A stretch of DNA of 64,000 nucleotides from Cranoglanis bouderius (GCA_023630585.1 CM042568.1:4351516-4415515), one strand, 5' to 3'. Counted from the stretch's first letter, positions 1-11,199 are shown. The notes: generated by a model from the sequence alone, not told the origin. Program-made: numbers and translations.

Positions 1-719
1 GAACCTCTGCGTAATATGGGTTTCAGCAAAATGGCGACGCTGGAATTTTGGTATTTGTTTACAGTAATGTAAGATGGAATTATTTATAGTTTCCTGACAT
101 TTTCGAACCGCGGCTCTTCAATCATCTTAAGTTGTGGAAAGACATGATTAGAACCAGCTCCCAGAAAATCGTCCGAATTCTTTCGACATCTCGAGGAAGA
201 CTTTTAATCAAGCGAGAACCGATTTCAAAGCCCGTCTGGATGGTTACAGGCCTGCGCAGGATGTCACTGAAAATAACACATGTGCACGCTAGCTGCTAAT
301 TCAGAGCTGAGTGGCAGCTTAGGATCTTAAGAGACTGAATCATGAGACTCTCCGCCTTCTCTTCGGTCTCTGGGCGTCTCTCTGGGGAAGAGCCGTGTAA
401 CGCTGCACTGCTGAGAACGCGCAGCGCAAATGTTAATATAACCTGCAGCTTTTCAGCAAAGTCAATAAACAGGGCCACCCAAATGTCTAATTAGTGTGGG
501 TGTAGAGGACAGGAAATGGAGCAGTGAGAACAACCCCTCCACCTCCATCACCACCACCACCACCACGGGCGCCAATGTGAGCACGTAGAACAGAGAACGT
601 TCATGTCTTGAAAGATAAAATCAGTGAGTGTTGTGCCTTATGCTGTTACGAAGAACCCTCAAGAATAAAGACCCCAAAAACTTGAGTATACACAATGACG
701 ACAAGCTTCCACGTTTTCC
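1..719. other. Non-coding flank, no gene recognised
   Basis: No open frame here exceeds about 60 codons and no repeat family is recognised. A short (ACC)n tract lies at 541-567. The first 300 bases are of mixed composition without low-complexity sequence, so conservation is possible but cannot be judged from one sequence. Confidence 0.5.
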
Positions 720-724
720 TTTTT

Positions 725-850
725 GTGTTACATGTATGTTATGTTTATTTATCTGGCAGACGCTTTTATCCAAAGTCATCTAGAATTGAGGGTTAAGGCT
801 CTTGCTAAAGGACCCATAATTGGCAGCTTGGCACTGATTGACTAGCACTG
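725..850 (-). repeat. Decayed tRNA-SINE body with L2-like tail
   Basis: Read on the minus strand, the block contains the GAGCAAGGCCCTTAACCCTC-type SINE body in degraded form, followed by an ATAAAAGCGTCTGCCAG tail. The same order occurs in the better preserved SINE at 19985-20155. No tRNA-like head is preserved. Confidence 0.55.
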
Positions 851-1024
851 TTATGCTAGCTAAATATGTTTGATCCCAAAAACCAAGAAGAAAAAAAAAG
901 AAACCATTTCAGCATATCAAAGTACTGGACGATGTGATCTATGAACTTTCTCTCAGCTACCATATTAGTTAAAGTAAGGAAGATTGAAGATGTACTGTCA
1001 TAGAAAAATATTCAAGGACTGGGT
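851..1024. other. Short non-coding spacer
   Basis: AT-rich with a purine run near 884-901. Nothing else is seen. Confidence 0.5.
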
Positions 1025-1442
1025 GAAGTGATGAAGCGGAGTTAGTTACCATGGCAATGCTGATTATTTTATTATAACAGGACAAACCGGAGCGTTTTGT
1101 TCCATTAATACCACAGCAATTTGCAATTTATTTAATTATGAACGACACTTTGTACTTTTTATCCATTCATAGTTACATCAAATGTCTGCAAGACATGTCT
1201 GTTCCTGTTATCACTTACAGTACGTTATAACAACTACAATCATTTCCTCATCAGCCTCTATTAATAATACTAAAAAATAATACAAAAAAATATCTTTCTG
1301 GTAATGATACTAAAAAATTGCAGCATGTCACGTTACTGGGACACCATGAAGTTACAGCTTTACTTCTGACTGTTACAAAGTGCTAGAACTGGAGACTCCT
1401 TCCAAAAATCTCCTTACGGAAAACTTCTCCATATGAACAATT

Positions 1443-1507
<65 letters not shown>

Positions 1508-1655
1508 TATCCATTTATGGGAGCATCCATGAATAAAAGACCCTGTAATTTCAAACAATGATGGATTTGAATTTGTGCATTAATATAATGTTGTGATTTG
1601 TCTTGCAAATTAATCAACAGCTGCAGCCCAATCAGATCTGAGAATTCATCAGCAA
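1025..1655 (+). repeat. Dispersed repeat family R, copy 1
   Basis: This copy shares ordered blocks with six other segments of the window: ACCACAGCAATTTGC, TTTTTATCCATTCAT, a GTTCCTGTTATCACTTAC block, the diagnostic CTGGAGACTCCTTCC, and a terminal CCAATCAGA...GAGAATTCATC block. A (GT)30 array sits inside it. No coding capacity is visible. The family is not one I can name. Strand is given as the direction in which CTGGAGACTCC reads. Confidence 0.7.
1445..1504 (+). repeat. (GT)30 microsatellite
   Basis: Perfect uninterrupted dinucleotide array within R copy 1. It creates a spurious His-Thr open frame on the minus strand. Confidence 0.98.
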
Positions 1656-2549
1656 TGAGGTATAAGTTAGACTGACCAAATTGGGGCCACTAAGAGCAAA
1701 GTAACGTTAGAATTATGCTTAAAATTCCTTCAGGAGTGTTGTTTTTTCCTCAAGACTAGTCATGCTGGAAGTTTGTCAATGCTGCAACATGTTACAAGGT
1801 CCATTGTAGATCCACTCAGAGAGCTAAAAGATGCTCGAAAAGCCCCCAAGAAGAATAACAATACTACCTTAAATTAGTTATCATTCAGAGATGACAGGCT
1901 CCCGCAGCTTCCCCGTGTAACATTACAGCAGTAATATATATTTGATCCAAAAACGTAGAGGAAGAGCTTCAAAAACAATGTTGTGATTGAACTCTATCTG
2001 AGGCCATATTGGATCTACAACCCTGAGCTCCCAAAACAGATTAAAGGGACTTGAAGAACAAGACCTGCTGTGCACACATCCTCAGCCAAAACAGCACTCT
2101 TTTGGAAGCTACCATAACCAAGGGGGATAAGCTACGGACTCTACCACACGGGCAGGATGAGAACGTTTAGAGAGTCCTGTGAGCCTGAAAAAGGTCTTTG
2201 TTTCTGACTTGTAGTAGGCCGTCAGGGAGACGTTGGGAACTTTGCCTTACTAGAAAAACATCATTTTGTATATTTTGAAGGAAAACGAAAGAACTTGCGA
2301 TATCCTGATAACCTTTACAACATATTAATTTCGGCCAGATGAGTCTACAAGAAATACAGAACTGCTGCAAAGCTTTCTGAGCGTTCTCTGCAAATGCATT
2401 CATGACACTAATACTTTTGCAAGTCCTGATGGACATTGATCAACTGGGTAAGTGTATCTTTAACACCAATATCCCAATACTTCCAATTCCACCATGCATT
2501 CTTCCAACTCTCCCAAGCCTTTAATGGCACCATCAATTTGAACAGCAGC
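1656..2549. other. Non-coding, unidentified; weak minus-strand frames
   Basis: No repeat family is recognised. Minus-strand frames at 2167-2436 and 2408-2590 are open for 89 and 60 codons but show no domain I know. The second runs into the ATCC tract, which accounts for its repeated MDGW residues. An ancient element remnant is possible but unproven. Confidence 0.4.
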
Positions 2550-2900
2550 ACCTTGAATCCATCCATACATCCATCCATCCATCCATCCATCTATCCATTT
2601 TCTGTACCACTTATCCTACACAGGGTTGTGGGGAGCCTGAAGCCTATCCCAGGGGACTCTGAGCATGAGGCAGGGGACACCATGGACGGGGTACCAACCC
2701 ATCACAGGGCACAATCGCACACCCATTCACACACTATGGACAATTTGGAAATGGCAATCAGCCTACAACGCATGTCTTTAGACTGGGGGGAGGAAACCGG
2801 AGTACCCGGAGGAAACCCCTGAAGCATGGGGAGCACATGCAAACTCCGCAACACAGGGTGGAGGCAGGAATCAAACCCTGTAGGTGTGAGGCAAACGTGC
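2550..2900 (-). repeat. Teleost dispersed repeat with (ATCC)n tail
   Basis: A (CATC)n tract at 2556-2598 is followed by CCACTTATCC, AGCCTATCCCAGGGGACTC, CCCATCACAGGGCACA, and GGAGTACCCGGAGGAAACCC. This order is typical of a very common teleost interspersed repeat whose simple-sequence tail implies 3' end on the left, hence minus orientation. I cannot assign its parent LINE with certainty. A related, more decayed copy is at 29975-30420. Confidence 0.75.
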
Positions 2901-3419
2901 TTGTACCTTGAATTCGGTTGTTGATTTCAGATCGTTCAAAAGTCTTTTAATATCTAGACTGAAACTGTTGCAAAATTCATTCAAAAAAGCATTTTGTTTG
3001 GCAAAACTTCACTGCGAATTGAGCCATTTTCATCTGTATGCATTTCTCACCCCATTTTGTTCCAGAATCCTAATCTCCCTTTGATCCCGATCTATCCATG
3101 TCCATTTTTCATATGAAAAACTATTTCTGCACAAACCCATACTTAAATTTGAGGATTTTTAAAGGAGAGCTCGCTTATTATGCTGCCATACCATGTCGCC
3201 ATTTTCACACCAACTGGAAGCCCAACACTGGCGCAGTTTTAGAGTTATATCAGTTCAATAAGAATTTCCAAGAGAGGATGTAAAAAGGAAAAGCTCTGCT
3301 ATATAGTTATATGCAGAACATTTAAGGGGTTCCTTAGAGGAACAAGCTGAAGAACTATTTAAGATTCTAGAATTAGTCTTTCGTATGATATATGCATATA
3401 GGTTTGGTGTGACATGGTC
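2901..3419. other. Non-coding spacer
   Basis: No repeat, gene or strong motif is recognised. Confidence 0.5.
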
Positions 3420-3815
3420 AAACGACAAACAGAGTTACTGTTATCAGTTCAATTTGATTATTTTCCCAAAGTGTTTTATTCCTCTGAGGCCACAGCAATT
3501 TGCCAACATATTATACATCCTACTTCTATCCATTTACACTTACGTTTAATGTTGTAGGATGTCCAAAAAACAAGTTAGTTCCTGGTAAAGTTACGACTGT
3601 ACTACTGACTGTTACAAGACCCCGACACCGGAGACTCCTTCCATAAATTGTACATAAACGTCCCGTTAAAGGAAATTCCACCATATCAGTGCTTATGCGT
3701 TTATACGTGGTGTGTCCGCCATTGCCATAAAATTATAACGATATTAATACAACTGCATTCATATAAACTTGTGTTTTGAATTACATCCAACACTATCAAG
3801 AATTCAACAACGCTG
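3420..3815 (+). repeat. Dispersed repeat family R, copy 2
   Basis: Contains AGTGTTTTATTCCTC, CCACAGCAATTTGCCAA, CTATCCATTTAC, ACTGTTACAAGACC and CCGGAGACTCCTTCCATAAA in the same order as copies 1, 5 and 7. It ends at a shared AAGAATTCAACAACGCTG block, directly before a SINE. Confidence 0.7.
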
Positions 3816-3825
3816 CTGAGTTGTT

Positions 3826-4075
3826 GACTGGTGGCGCAACAGTTAAGGCTCTGGGTTACTACTCAGAAGGTCAGGAGTTCAAGCCCCAGCACTGCCAAGC
3901 TGCACTGTTTGGCCCTTGAGCAAAGCCCTTAACCCTCTCTGCTCCAGGGGTGCTGTATCATGGCTGACCCTGTGCTCTGACTCCCACTTCCTAACAAGCT
4001 TGGATATGCAAAGAAAATAATTTCACTGTGCTATAATGTTTATGAGACAAATAAAGGCTTCTCCTTCTAAATGTA
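3826..4075 (+). mobile_element. tRNA-headed SINE
   Basis: An RNA polymerase III type A box (TGGCGCAACAGTTAAGG, 3832-3848) and B box (GAGTTCAAGCC, 3875-3885) form a tRNA-like head. The body has CACTGCCAAGCTGC and CCCTTGAGCAAAGCCCTTAA, the Mermaid/V-SINE-like module. The 3' portion (AATTTCACTGTGCTATAATG, then ACAAATAAAGG) differs from the L2-like tail of the SINE at 19985, so it probably used a different LINE partner. Confidence 0.8.
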
Positions 4076-4800
4076 TATATAAAACTCTTTTGTGGTGAAC
4101 AAGTTTCATGTATTCTTTGTTTATATATGAGGTCTTCGATAGATCTACCACAGAACAGCCTAAGACCTGAGGTTAAGATGTTCTGTGGAGATTTTCCACA
4201 TTTCTGTTTACTGATATCAATCAGTTTTGTGCTCCAGTCAGACTCCCTCTCGCTCTCTTATTGCTTTGGCAATGGGCTTAGCCCGTAATTACACTTGCCT
4301 CTTATTACAGTCCCTCCCTTAACAACATTTGGATGACGTCGCTGCACTCATACCATTGATGGATTTTATCCGTTCCATCGCATCTAACCCTGTCCTTTCT
4401 TTCATTTTAAATGGAGCATTTGCATGTATCATTTCCACTTGTTCTGGGAACGGCCATAGCGTTATTAGACAGGCTGAGGTTGAGACCACCCAGGCACGCG
4501 GTGGCCTCATAGATATTTAGCCAGCTAATTGCGCAAGGCAGTGGGAGCTTTGATAAGTGAGGAGAGGCTTCCTCCTGGGATCTGGGCCACTTTCATGGTG
4601 TGATGGGGTTAGTCTGATAACTGCATGAAAGCTGCACGGGATGTTTCTTGGCGCTGGCAGGCAAGCCCGTTCACAGCCTTGCTAAGTGGCTGAACATCAT
4701 GGGGCTAGTTAGTTAGCATAAACACGCCACTTAGCCTAACTACCTTAGGGAGCCACATGGCTGTTTGAGGAAGACACAGTGGAGCAGAGTTCCATAAACA
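4076..4800. promoter_or_regulatory. Candidate conserved non-coding element
   Basis: A non-repetitive segment without stable coding frame. It contains a CRE-like TGACGTC (4334-4340), a POU octamer ATTTGCAT (4418-4425), and homeodomain-type TAAT/ATTA cores. Composition and motif density resemble developmental enhancers, but conservation cannot be tested here; this is inference. Confidence 0.3.
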
Positions 4801-5057
4801 ATGCAGTTAATGACCTGATGACTTTATGGGAGCAAGATTTTTTGTGACCATGATGGAATTTCAGTTTGTGCCTGTTCCATGCTAGTAGCACAGTCTGCTT
4901 GCACGGAATCGCAATGTTGTTTCTGGAGCATGAGCATAGGACTGCCTAAGATCTGATCATATATAATATAATGTAATATACTTCATTCAAGCTAAGCATT
5001 AACTGTACGTAATCTGTACATTGTGACTGGGGTGGTACCCTAAAGGTAATGATGCAC
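4801..5057. other. Non-coding spacer
   Basis: Nothing recognised; short AT-rich stretch near 4960-4985. Confidence 0.5.
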
Positions 5058-5292
5058 TCACCATCCACTTTATTAGGAACACCTGTACACCTGCACATTC
5101 ATGCGGTTATCTAATCAGCCAATCATGTGGCGAGCCAGGGCAATGCAAAAAATCATGCAGATACAGGTCAAGAGCTTCAGGTAATGCTCATATCAAACAT
5201 CAGAATGAAGAAAAAGCGTGAACACTGTGCTTTTGATCGTGACATGGCTGTTGGTAACAGAAGGGCTGGTTTGAGTATTTCAGAAACTGCTG
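5058..5292 (+). pseudogene. Tc1-like element, 5' fragment with transposase start
   Basis: The 5' end carries the terminal sequence CACTTTATTAGGAACACC of a common fish Tc1/mariner-superfamily element. An ATG at 5205 opens a short peptide (MKKKREHCAFDRD...RRAGLSISETA), which matches the N-terminal helix-turn-helix of the transposase: a D-x-F-D-R motif, then RAGLSIS. The frame then runs into unrelated minisatellite DNA at about 5293. All catalytic parts and the 3' terminal repeat are missing, so it cannot be active. Confidence 0.75.
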
Positions 5293-5295
5293 TTA

Positions 5296-5596
5296 GCAAA
5301 AACTGTTGCTATGGTGTTCTAAGTGGTTCCAAGTGTGTTGCTAGGTTGTTGTTATGGTTGCTATGGTTGTCCTGGTGGTTCCTATTGTGTTGCTAGGGTT
5401 GTGCTATGATATTCAAGGTGGTTCCTAGTGTGTTGCTTGGGTGGTGCTATGGTATTTCAGGTTGTTGCTAGAGTGTTGCTAGGGTTGTGCTATGTAGTTG
5501 CTATAGTATCACAGGTGGTTCCTAGGGTGTTACAAGGTGGTTGCTGTTGTGTTGCTAGAGTTGTGCTCTGGTAATCCAGGTGGTTGCCAGGGGCGT
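5296..5596 (+). repeat. Degenerate minisatellite A
   Basis: Imperfect tandem units built from GTTGCTAGGGTTGTGCTATG and GGTATTCCAGGTGGTT, roughly 30 bases per unit. The array abuts the truncated Tc1-like fragment. A related array lies at 6305-6476. Confidence 0.8.
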
Positions 5597-6304
5597 TAGC
5601 TGGACTGTTAATCATCCGGGGCTGAGCCCAGACTCTTCTCCATCAAATCCTTTTAAAAACACATTTCTAAATAGACTGTTTCCATGCATTTTTTCTTGCA
5701 GGTGAGGGCTAGTCGCTTTAAAAATGTGAAAATTGTACAAACAGTTGGATTTAACATAAAACTTTCCTCGGTTGTTATCACTGTTTGCAAGACTACCAGA
5801 CTGACAAAATGGTAAAATCTAACACGAGACAAGGCTAGTTTGGTGTATCTAGCCAAGGGGAGGCACAACTAAGCTATCATTGTATACATTAGCTGTTCTC
5901 ATATCATGTTTACTTAAAGTAACTCAAGTAACTTGGAACTCATATAGACATTTACACACTTTGTTTTCCTGGCTCAGCATGAGAGGATGTTTGAGTTTCA
6001 GTTTTAATCCTTTACCGGATAAAAAAAAATCTGCATATATCCATTTTTCCCTCACACTCACTGACTGTGTGAGCTAGCATTTTTGAGAATTGAGACCACT
6101 CAGCCAATATGACATGAGTATTTCCATGTATTTTTGTCTGATTGGTCTTACCTCTGATCACTGAAGACAAAATACAAAACTCTGAATTAGAGACCTGAAG
6201 ACAACACTGCCTTCTTCTTTAACTGATGTTCAGTTACATAGTGAGAAACTGCTCCAAGTGGAGAATTCTTCAGGAAAATCTTTGGGGCTACAGCCCTGAA
6301 TGCC
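5597..6304. other. Non-coding between two minisatellites
   Basis: No gene or named repeat. Frames of 60-71 codons on both strands lack any recognisable domain. Confidence 0.45.
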
Positions 6305-6476
6305 CAGGCCAGGTTATGCCCCTGGTGGTTGCTATCATGGTGCGAGGTGGTTGCATGGTATCCAGTTGATTGCTAAGGGGTTCCAAGGTGGTGTTGCTAT
6401 GGTATTCCAGATGTTTGCTAGGGTGTTGCTAGGGTATTTCAGGTGGTTGCTAGGGTGTTCCAGGTGGTTTTGCTAT
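6305..6476 (+). repeat. Degenerate minisatellite B
   Basis: Same vocabulary as array A: GGTGGTTGCTAGGGTGTT and TGGTATTCCAG. The two arrays are about 0.7 kb apart and may be one original array split by insertion or duplication. Confidence 0.75.
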
Positions 6477-6536
6477 AATAAGATGTATGAGAAATAATAA
6501 AACAGTGCTTTGCAAGCATTATAAATAAGTAAGTAT

Positions 6537-6562
6537 GTAAATAAATAAATAAATAAATAAAT
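6537..6562 (+). repeat. (AAAT)n microsatellite
   Basis: Short perfect tetranucleotide run. Confidence 0.9.
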
Positions 6563-7163
6563 GATTGAACAATAAAGTACTCTTGAATACTTTCACATGT
6601 TTAACTGTAGATATTTTCTGACTTTCACTCAAGATTTTTGATCCATACTTCTACACTGAACTGAGGGAAATTTGGACAGAGTACCCATACTTTCATATAA
6701 GTACAGTTTCTCAGTATTTTATCCCACTCATGCTGAAATGGCAGTGATGTAGATGAATTTCAGGACAGCGTAATTAGGCCTGCTAGTGCGCCATGTTTAG
6801 GGTTGAACGGGGACGCCGGAGCACCACAACATGTCCTCATGCGGCTCTGTCACTGATACCCTCCCAGGGTGAAGAAGGGGTGAAGGGAACTTTACTTCAC
6901 CTCCCAGTGCCACTAGCCATTGTGTCAGGCTCCACTTCCACTTATTTGTCACGCTTTTATTCCCATGGGCTGCCAGCCAGCCATACAGGAAAGAGAGATC
7001 ACAAATACTGCATTTATTTAAAGAACACACACACAAAAAAAAACACATGAACAGGACATCTGAAATGTCACAGTATTACGTTCTCACTGGCGTGGTTGTA
7101 AAATTTACAGTCTAATGAATACAAGTAGCCAATAGAGAATCCTACATACAATATGTGTATATA
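6563..7163. other. Non-coding, one GC-richer block
   Basis: 6790-6990 is richer in GC than its surroundings and has overlapping 83-85 codon frames on both strands without known domains. No repeat assignment can be made. Confidence 0.4.
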
Positions 7164-7492
7164 CAGTACTGTGCAAAAGTTTTAGGCACATGAAAGAAAT
7201 GCTGTAGAGCAAAAATGCCTTCATAATAATGAAATTAAATGTTTGTACATTTAAAAAAAAAAATACCGTAAAGAGCAGTAAACAATAGTAAATGAAACAA
7301 AGTCAATATTTGGTGTGACAAAAAATATAAAAATAAAAATAGTAGTCTCCGGTAGAATGTGCGCAGTTTTATAGGGAAATGAGCTGGTAAGTTTTCTTGA
7401 GCATCTTGCAGAACCAGCCACAGTTCTTCTGGAGACTATAACAAAGTTTCTACTAAAAAAAATAGGGTGCCTAAAACTTTTGCACAGTACTG
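7164..7492. mobile_element. 329-bp TA-flanked MITE (Tc1/mariner type)
   Basis: Near-perfect terminal inverted repeats, CAGTACTGTGCAAAAGTTTT at the left and its complement at the right end, are bounded by TA dinucleotides at 7162-7163 and 7493-7494. The interior has no transposase. A truncated copy in opposite orientation is at 27718-27825. Confidence 0.9.
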
Positions 7493-7494
7493 TA

Positions 7495-8137
7495 TCTATT
7501 TAAAATGTGTAAGCCCTTAACTGTGCCCCTTGAAGAACCCCTTTGTCTACTTTGTATGATCTTTCACATGCTCTATTTTTCTATTACAATAAAAAAAAAA
7601 AAAAGATGTAACGCAGAACTATATATAAAATGGATTGTAGAACATTCAGAGTTTAGAGAGGGGTTCAAGATACACAATGGCTAATTTACAAAACAAATAC
7701 GTCAGGAAACACAGACTTCTGCTTAAATGAGCGGATCTCAACCTATTTGATTGCTGCCAGAGACCCCTGTAAAATAGAGTAATTTCATGGACCCTCTCAG
7801 TACAGATCTTAATTCACAAACATAATCTATAAATAAATAATATAGCACTATGTAAATGTGTACAATAATATCTGAGCTAATTATTGTAGCCATAGAGCTT
7901 GTTGTTCCTGAACTTTCCACAGACAGAACACAGTTTTTATTAAATCAGTCATTACATTCCTGTTGACATTATTAATCTGCGTAATACCTTTTGTTTAATA
8001 TGTGTAACAATGGTGATTCGTGATTTCCAAAATTTTGGGACGGATGCTATTTTGGATTTAAACAACACCTCTATTATCTACAGTATTAACACCTAATAAG
8101 TGGACTTACAATAAAAATAAAAAATAAATGAGCAATT
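7495..8137. other. AT-rich non-coding spacer
   Basis: Contains a poly(A) run near 7590-7604. No gene recognised. Confidence 0.5.
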
Positions 8138-8420
8138 AGCAAGTGAAATATCGGCAGATTGTTTTTAAATAAATTTAAGATGACTAATAAAGATTTTTTT
8201 TACTCATTTCCAGCTTGAAATAGTTTTGAAATAAATAACTGCCTATTACTCTATTGGCAGTAAATGTTACTTATCTCAGGTGTTTATTTCTAGGAAATAT
8301 TTCAAGCTTGAAATGAATAAATATGTCTAGAAATAGGCTTAATGCTCTTATATTTGTTATATAATAATCTCATAATAGATAACTTTTCCTTTATTCGAGA
8401 TATCTCACTTGCTAAGATAT
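8138..8420. mobile_element. Foldback-like non-autonomous element
   Basis: The left end TTAGCAAGTGAAATATC and the right end GATATCTCACTTGCTAA are imperfect inverted repeats. Internal CAGCTTGAAATAG and TTTCAAGCTTGAAAT segments are also inverted. This looks like a teleost MITE. Target-site duplications were not resolved. Confidence 0.5.
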
Positions 8421-8654
8421 AATTTTTTAAAAATTATTTTTTTATTTTTTGTAGTGAGGAAAAAAAAAAAGGTTAAATCCAGAACACTTCTTCAGTTACC
8501 GTTCTGTAGAAAAGTAGAAGCTTGGAAGTAGAAGTAAACGTTAAGAACCCTCATCTATGGACAGTTCATGATTTCAGCAAAACAGACTTCATGTTGAGAC
8601 TGTGTTGAATCTCCTGACTACACAGTTGCACTTTATATCATGTATCATACAGTT
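8421..8654. other. AT-rich non-coding spacer
   Basis: Poly(A)/poly(T) tracts around 8425-8472. Nothing else is seen. Confidence 0.5.
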
Positions 8655-8818
8655 ATAGAAGGGATTTATTTATAATTACACTATCCGGTGTCACCCAGAT
8701 GAGGATGGGTTCCCTTTTGAGTCTGGTTCCTCTCAAGGTTTCTTCCTCATGTTGTCTCAGGGAGTTTTTCCTTGCCACCGTCGCCACTGGCTTGCTATCC
8801 ATCCATCCATCCATCCAA
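8655..8818 (+). repeat. Teleost dispersed repeat fragment with (ATCC)n end
   Basis: Contains GTCACCCAGATGAGGATGGG, TCTGGTTCCTCTCAAGG, TTCTTCCTCATGTTGTCTC and GAGTTTTTCCTTGCCACC, a very widespread fish repeat. It runs into (ATCC)n at 8797-8818. The family is not named here. Confidence 0.7.
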
Positions 8819-9065
8819 TTTTGTGCAACATTGCAATGTGTGTATTCAAAGCTTTTGATAAAAGTCATGTGCATAGGCGTTCGCATGCAGTTTGTGTGTT
8901 ATCTTTTCATATTATTAGCTCATTTTCACATGATCACATATTCACATGCTTGTGTTTACTTGGTCACGGGAAAAACGTAGCATCACATTCTTAACAATCA
9001 TTCAGGTATAATGTTTTATCTTTGTTTACTCATAATACTCCTACGGACAATCCAGTAACTTTATA
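8819..9065. other. Non-coding spacer
   Basis: Nothing recognised. Confidence 0.5.
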
Positions 9066-9072
9066 ATATAAC

Positions 9073-9295
9073 CCGAGATACCGCTTTTCCTTTTCCGATA
9101 CTGATCCTTATGTTGCAACCTTGAGTATTAACTCATACTGATGTCTGATGGATATCATTATGAGCTAATACTCAAGATTGCAATATAAGGATCAGTATCG
9201 GAAAAGGAAAAGCGGTATCTCGATATCTTTTTCTCTGATATCGGATGGTATCGGATCAATACCGATCCTAGGTATCGGATCGGTGCCTTCTCTAG
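9073..9295. mobile_element. 223-bp hAT-like foldback MITE
   Basis: Two 69-bp inverted arms (9074-9142 and 9154-9222) separated by an 11-bp loop match with only a few differences. The right part adds GATCCTAGGTATCGGATCGG. The element is flanked by ATATAAC on both sides (9066-9072, 9296-9302), a 7-bp direct repeat that would be 8 bp with one mismatch, as expected for hAT insertion. A relative lies at 47512-47795. Confidence 0.8.
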
Positions 9296-9302
9296 ATATA
9301 AC

Positions 9303-9784
9303 TGATATTTAGAAAAAAAGTTAACGTTTATATGAAATTTATATAAAATAAAAATGATCTATTACTAATAAAACTAAACTGTATGTTTTCAGATAAGAAA
9401 GGTTTAATCCTACCTCCCAGATTCCCACCTGCTCTTTTTTTCCTCCCCAAAAGCTATTTATTAAAGGATCTGAGAGCCGTACAGGAGGAACAGAGTGTAA
9501 TAACGTCATATTAAAGCTTGGCCGGCTCCTACTGAGGAAGATTATTGTAAGGTGTTAAAAATGAAAAGGACACGACGCTGCACTTGCACTAATATTGTGT
9601 TTCCATTAAGCGCAGCTTAGCAAGTCTCTGTCCTGGCGTAGAGCTTGGGGTGGCAGCGGAACCTCCACCGAGGCCTGCTTTCACAGATACACTGCAGGTT
9701 TTAACAACCCCGGTTAGGACAATACGACCGGCGTGAATAAGGGGCAGTGCTGGATTAGATGCTGTGTTGGTTCAGATCCCAACA

Positions 9785-9786
<2 letters not shown>
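9303..9786. other. Non-coding, moderately GC-rich
   Basis: 9480-9770 is GC-richer than its neighbours. No coding frame or named repeat. Confidence 0.45.

Positions 9787-9843
<57 letters not shown>
9787..9843 (+). repeat. (AC)28 microsatellite
   Basis: Perfect dinucleotide array. Confidence 0.97.
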
Positions 9844-9844
<1 letters not shown>

Positions 9845-10019
9845 CAGAAGAACGGTGGGAACGAAGCAGGCCTGAGTAAACAGGCAGTGTTACATTAAGA
9901 ACCAGTGTGTTTGCTTAATTTTACAGACTAGGAACAGAGCAGAGCTTTATTTGAAGCGAGTGACAAGAGTGAAGACTAACATGTGAAGCCAGCCAGCTGC
10001 GTCTTTTCTAACTGCTGCA

Positions 10020-10262
10020 TCACAGGGCAGAATAATACACTCTCAGGAAAGCGCTGTCCGCCCTCTTCCACATACAGTTCACAGACGCCCATGATTGGGT
10101 AGTGTCACTGTGCTTGACAGGGCAGACAGCGTATGCCCCGCCCACCCAGAAAACACAGGCAATTTTGAACTCTTGGCTCCCCGTGACGGATAGCTGTGGT
10201 ATCATCAGGATACGAACTCGTGGCCTCCTGATGATAATGCTTTTCTGTGTTTTTCTAAGCTG
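10020..10262 (-). mobile_element. SINE-like repeat family S2, copy 1
   Basis: Read on the minus strand, a tRNA-like head with a B-box (CGAGTTCGTATCC) is followed by TTTTCTGGGTGGGCGGGGCA, CCCAATCATGGGCGTCTGTG and TGTATGTGGAAGAGGGCGGA. The last modules recur at 44115-44345 (minus) and 60990-61300 (plus). The shared body with a pol III head argues for a SINE. Confidence 0.65.
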
Positions 10263-10429
10263 AAGTGCTACATCTTTGATGTGATCTAATGAGAGAAACA
10301 CAGATTAACACTGCACTGTGACCCAGGAGGCATTTTTACACAAAACGGCTGAATTATGATCAATGTGAGTACAATTAGGAGTGGAAGTAAACTATAATGC
10401 ATGTATCTTTCTCCAGCAAATAAATAAAC
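10263..10429. other. Short non-coding spacer
   Basis: Nothing recognised. Confidence 0.5.
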
Positions 10430-10489
<60 letters not shown>

Positions 10490-10515
10490 CAGACAGGCAG
10501 ATAAATAGATAGATG
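10430..10515 (+). repeat. (GATA)n microsatellite with GACA end
   Basis: Long GATA array grading into GACAGACAGGCAGATA. Confidence 0.97.
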
Positions 10516-10767
10516 CCCTTAGTGACACAGTCAGAAAAAAAAAAGTGGTTTTAAGACACTTTACATGTTAAATATCACGTCGTTGTCCCCTAAATTGAAT
10601 TATTTTCACGTGTGATTTTTAGACATGTAGTGGGCATGGGTTTAATTTTCACATGTGATTAATTCATTAATTTAATTCACATGATATCACAAATGTTTAC
10701 TTGAGTGCAATTGTGCAGTGGATAAGGATGTAAGGACAGACAGACAGATAGAAAGACAGACAGACAG
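10516..10767. other. Non-coding spacer
   Basis: Nothing recognised apart from a GACA-rich lead-in at 10735-10767. Confidence 0.5.
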
Positions 10768-10768
10768 T

Positions 10769-10824
<56 letters not shown>
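10768..10824 (+). repeat. (GATA)14 microsatellite
   Basis: Second GATA array 250 bp after the first, preceded by imperfect GACA units. Confidence 0.97.
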
Positions 10825-10859
10825 AGTACAGATATTTGAAAATATACCTCTATTTTAAT

Positions 10860-11199
10860 TGCAAAATAAAGTGTAAAAATTTGTTTAATGTACAGTCTAG
10901 TGGCTAAGAGCCATAAAGTTCTAATGTAGACCCTTTATAGGTTCTTCAGTTGTCTGTCTGGGGGAACCCTTAAAGATACTACAGTATGTAGAATCAGAAA
11001 ACAAAACAAACAAACAAACAAACAAACAAAAAAAAAACGTTATGAACTAGAATCCTTTTAGGAAGCTAAGAAGAATTAACTGTACCTATTGAAGAACAGT
11101 GTACTTTCTTTACACAGATTAAAGACCTCTTGGGGGAAAGTGTAAATGTAATATCTAGAAGCTTAACAGTTTGTTGGTTTGTCTCTCTAGGAGAACCCT

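Noticed and set aside
2436..2822. 128-codon plus-strand frame
   Set aside because: It runs through the ATCC tract and the dispersed repeat; not a gene.
3826..4075. A functional tRNA gene
   Set aside because: A and B boxes are present but no cloverleaf can be formed and a SINE body follows.
5296..6476. CRISPR-like array
   Set aside because: Units are degenerate and lack fixed spacers; a eukaryotic minisatellite.
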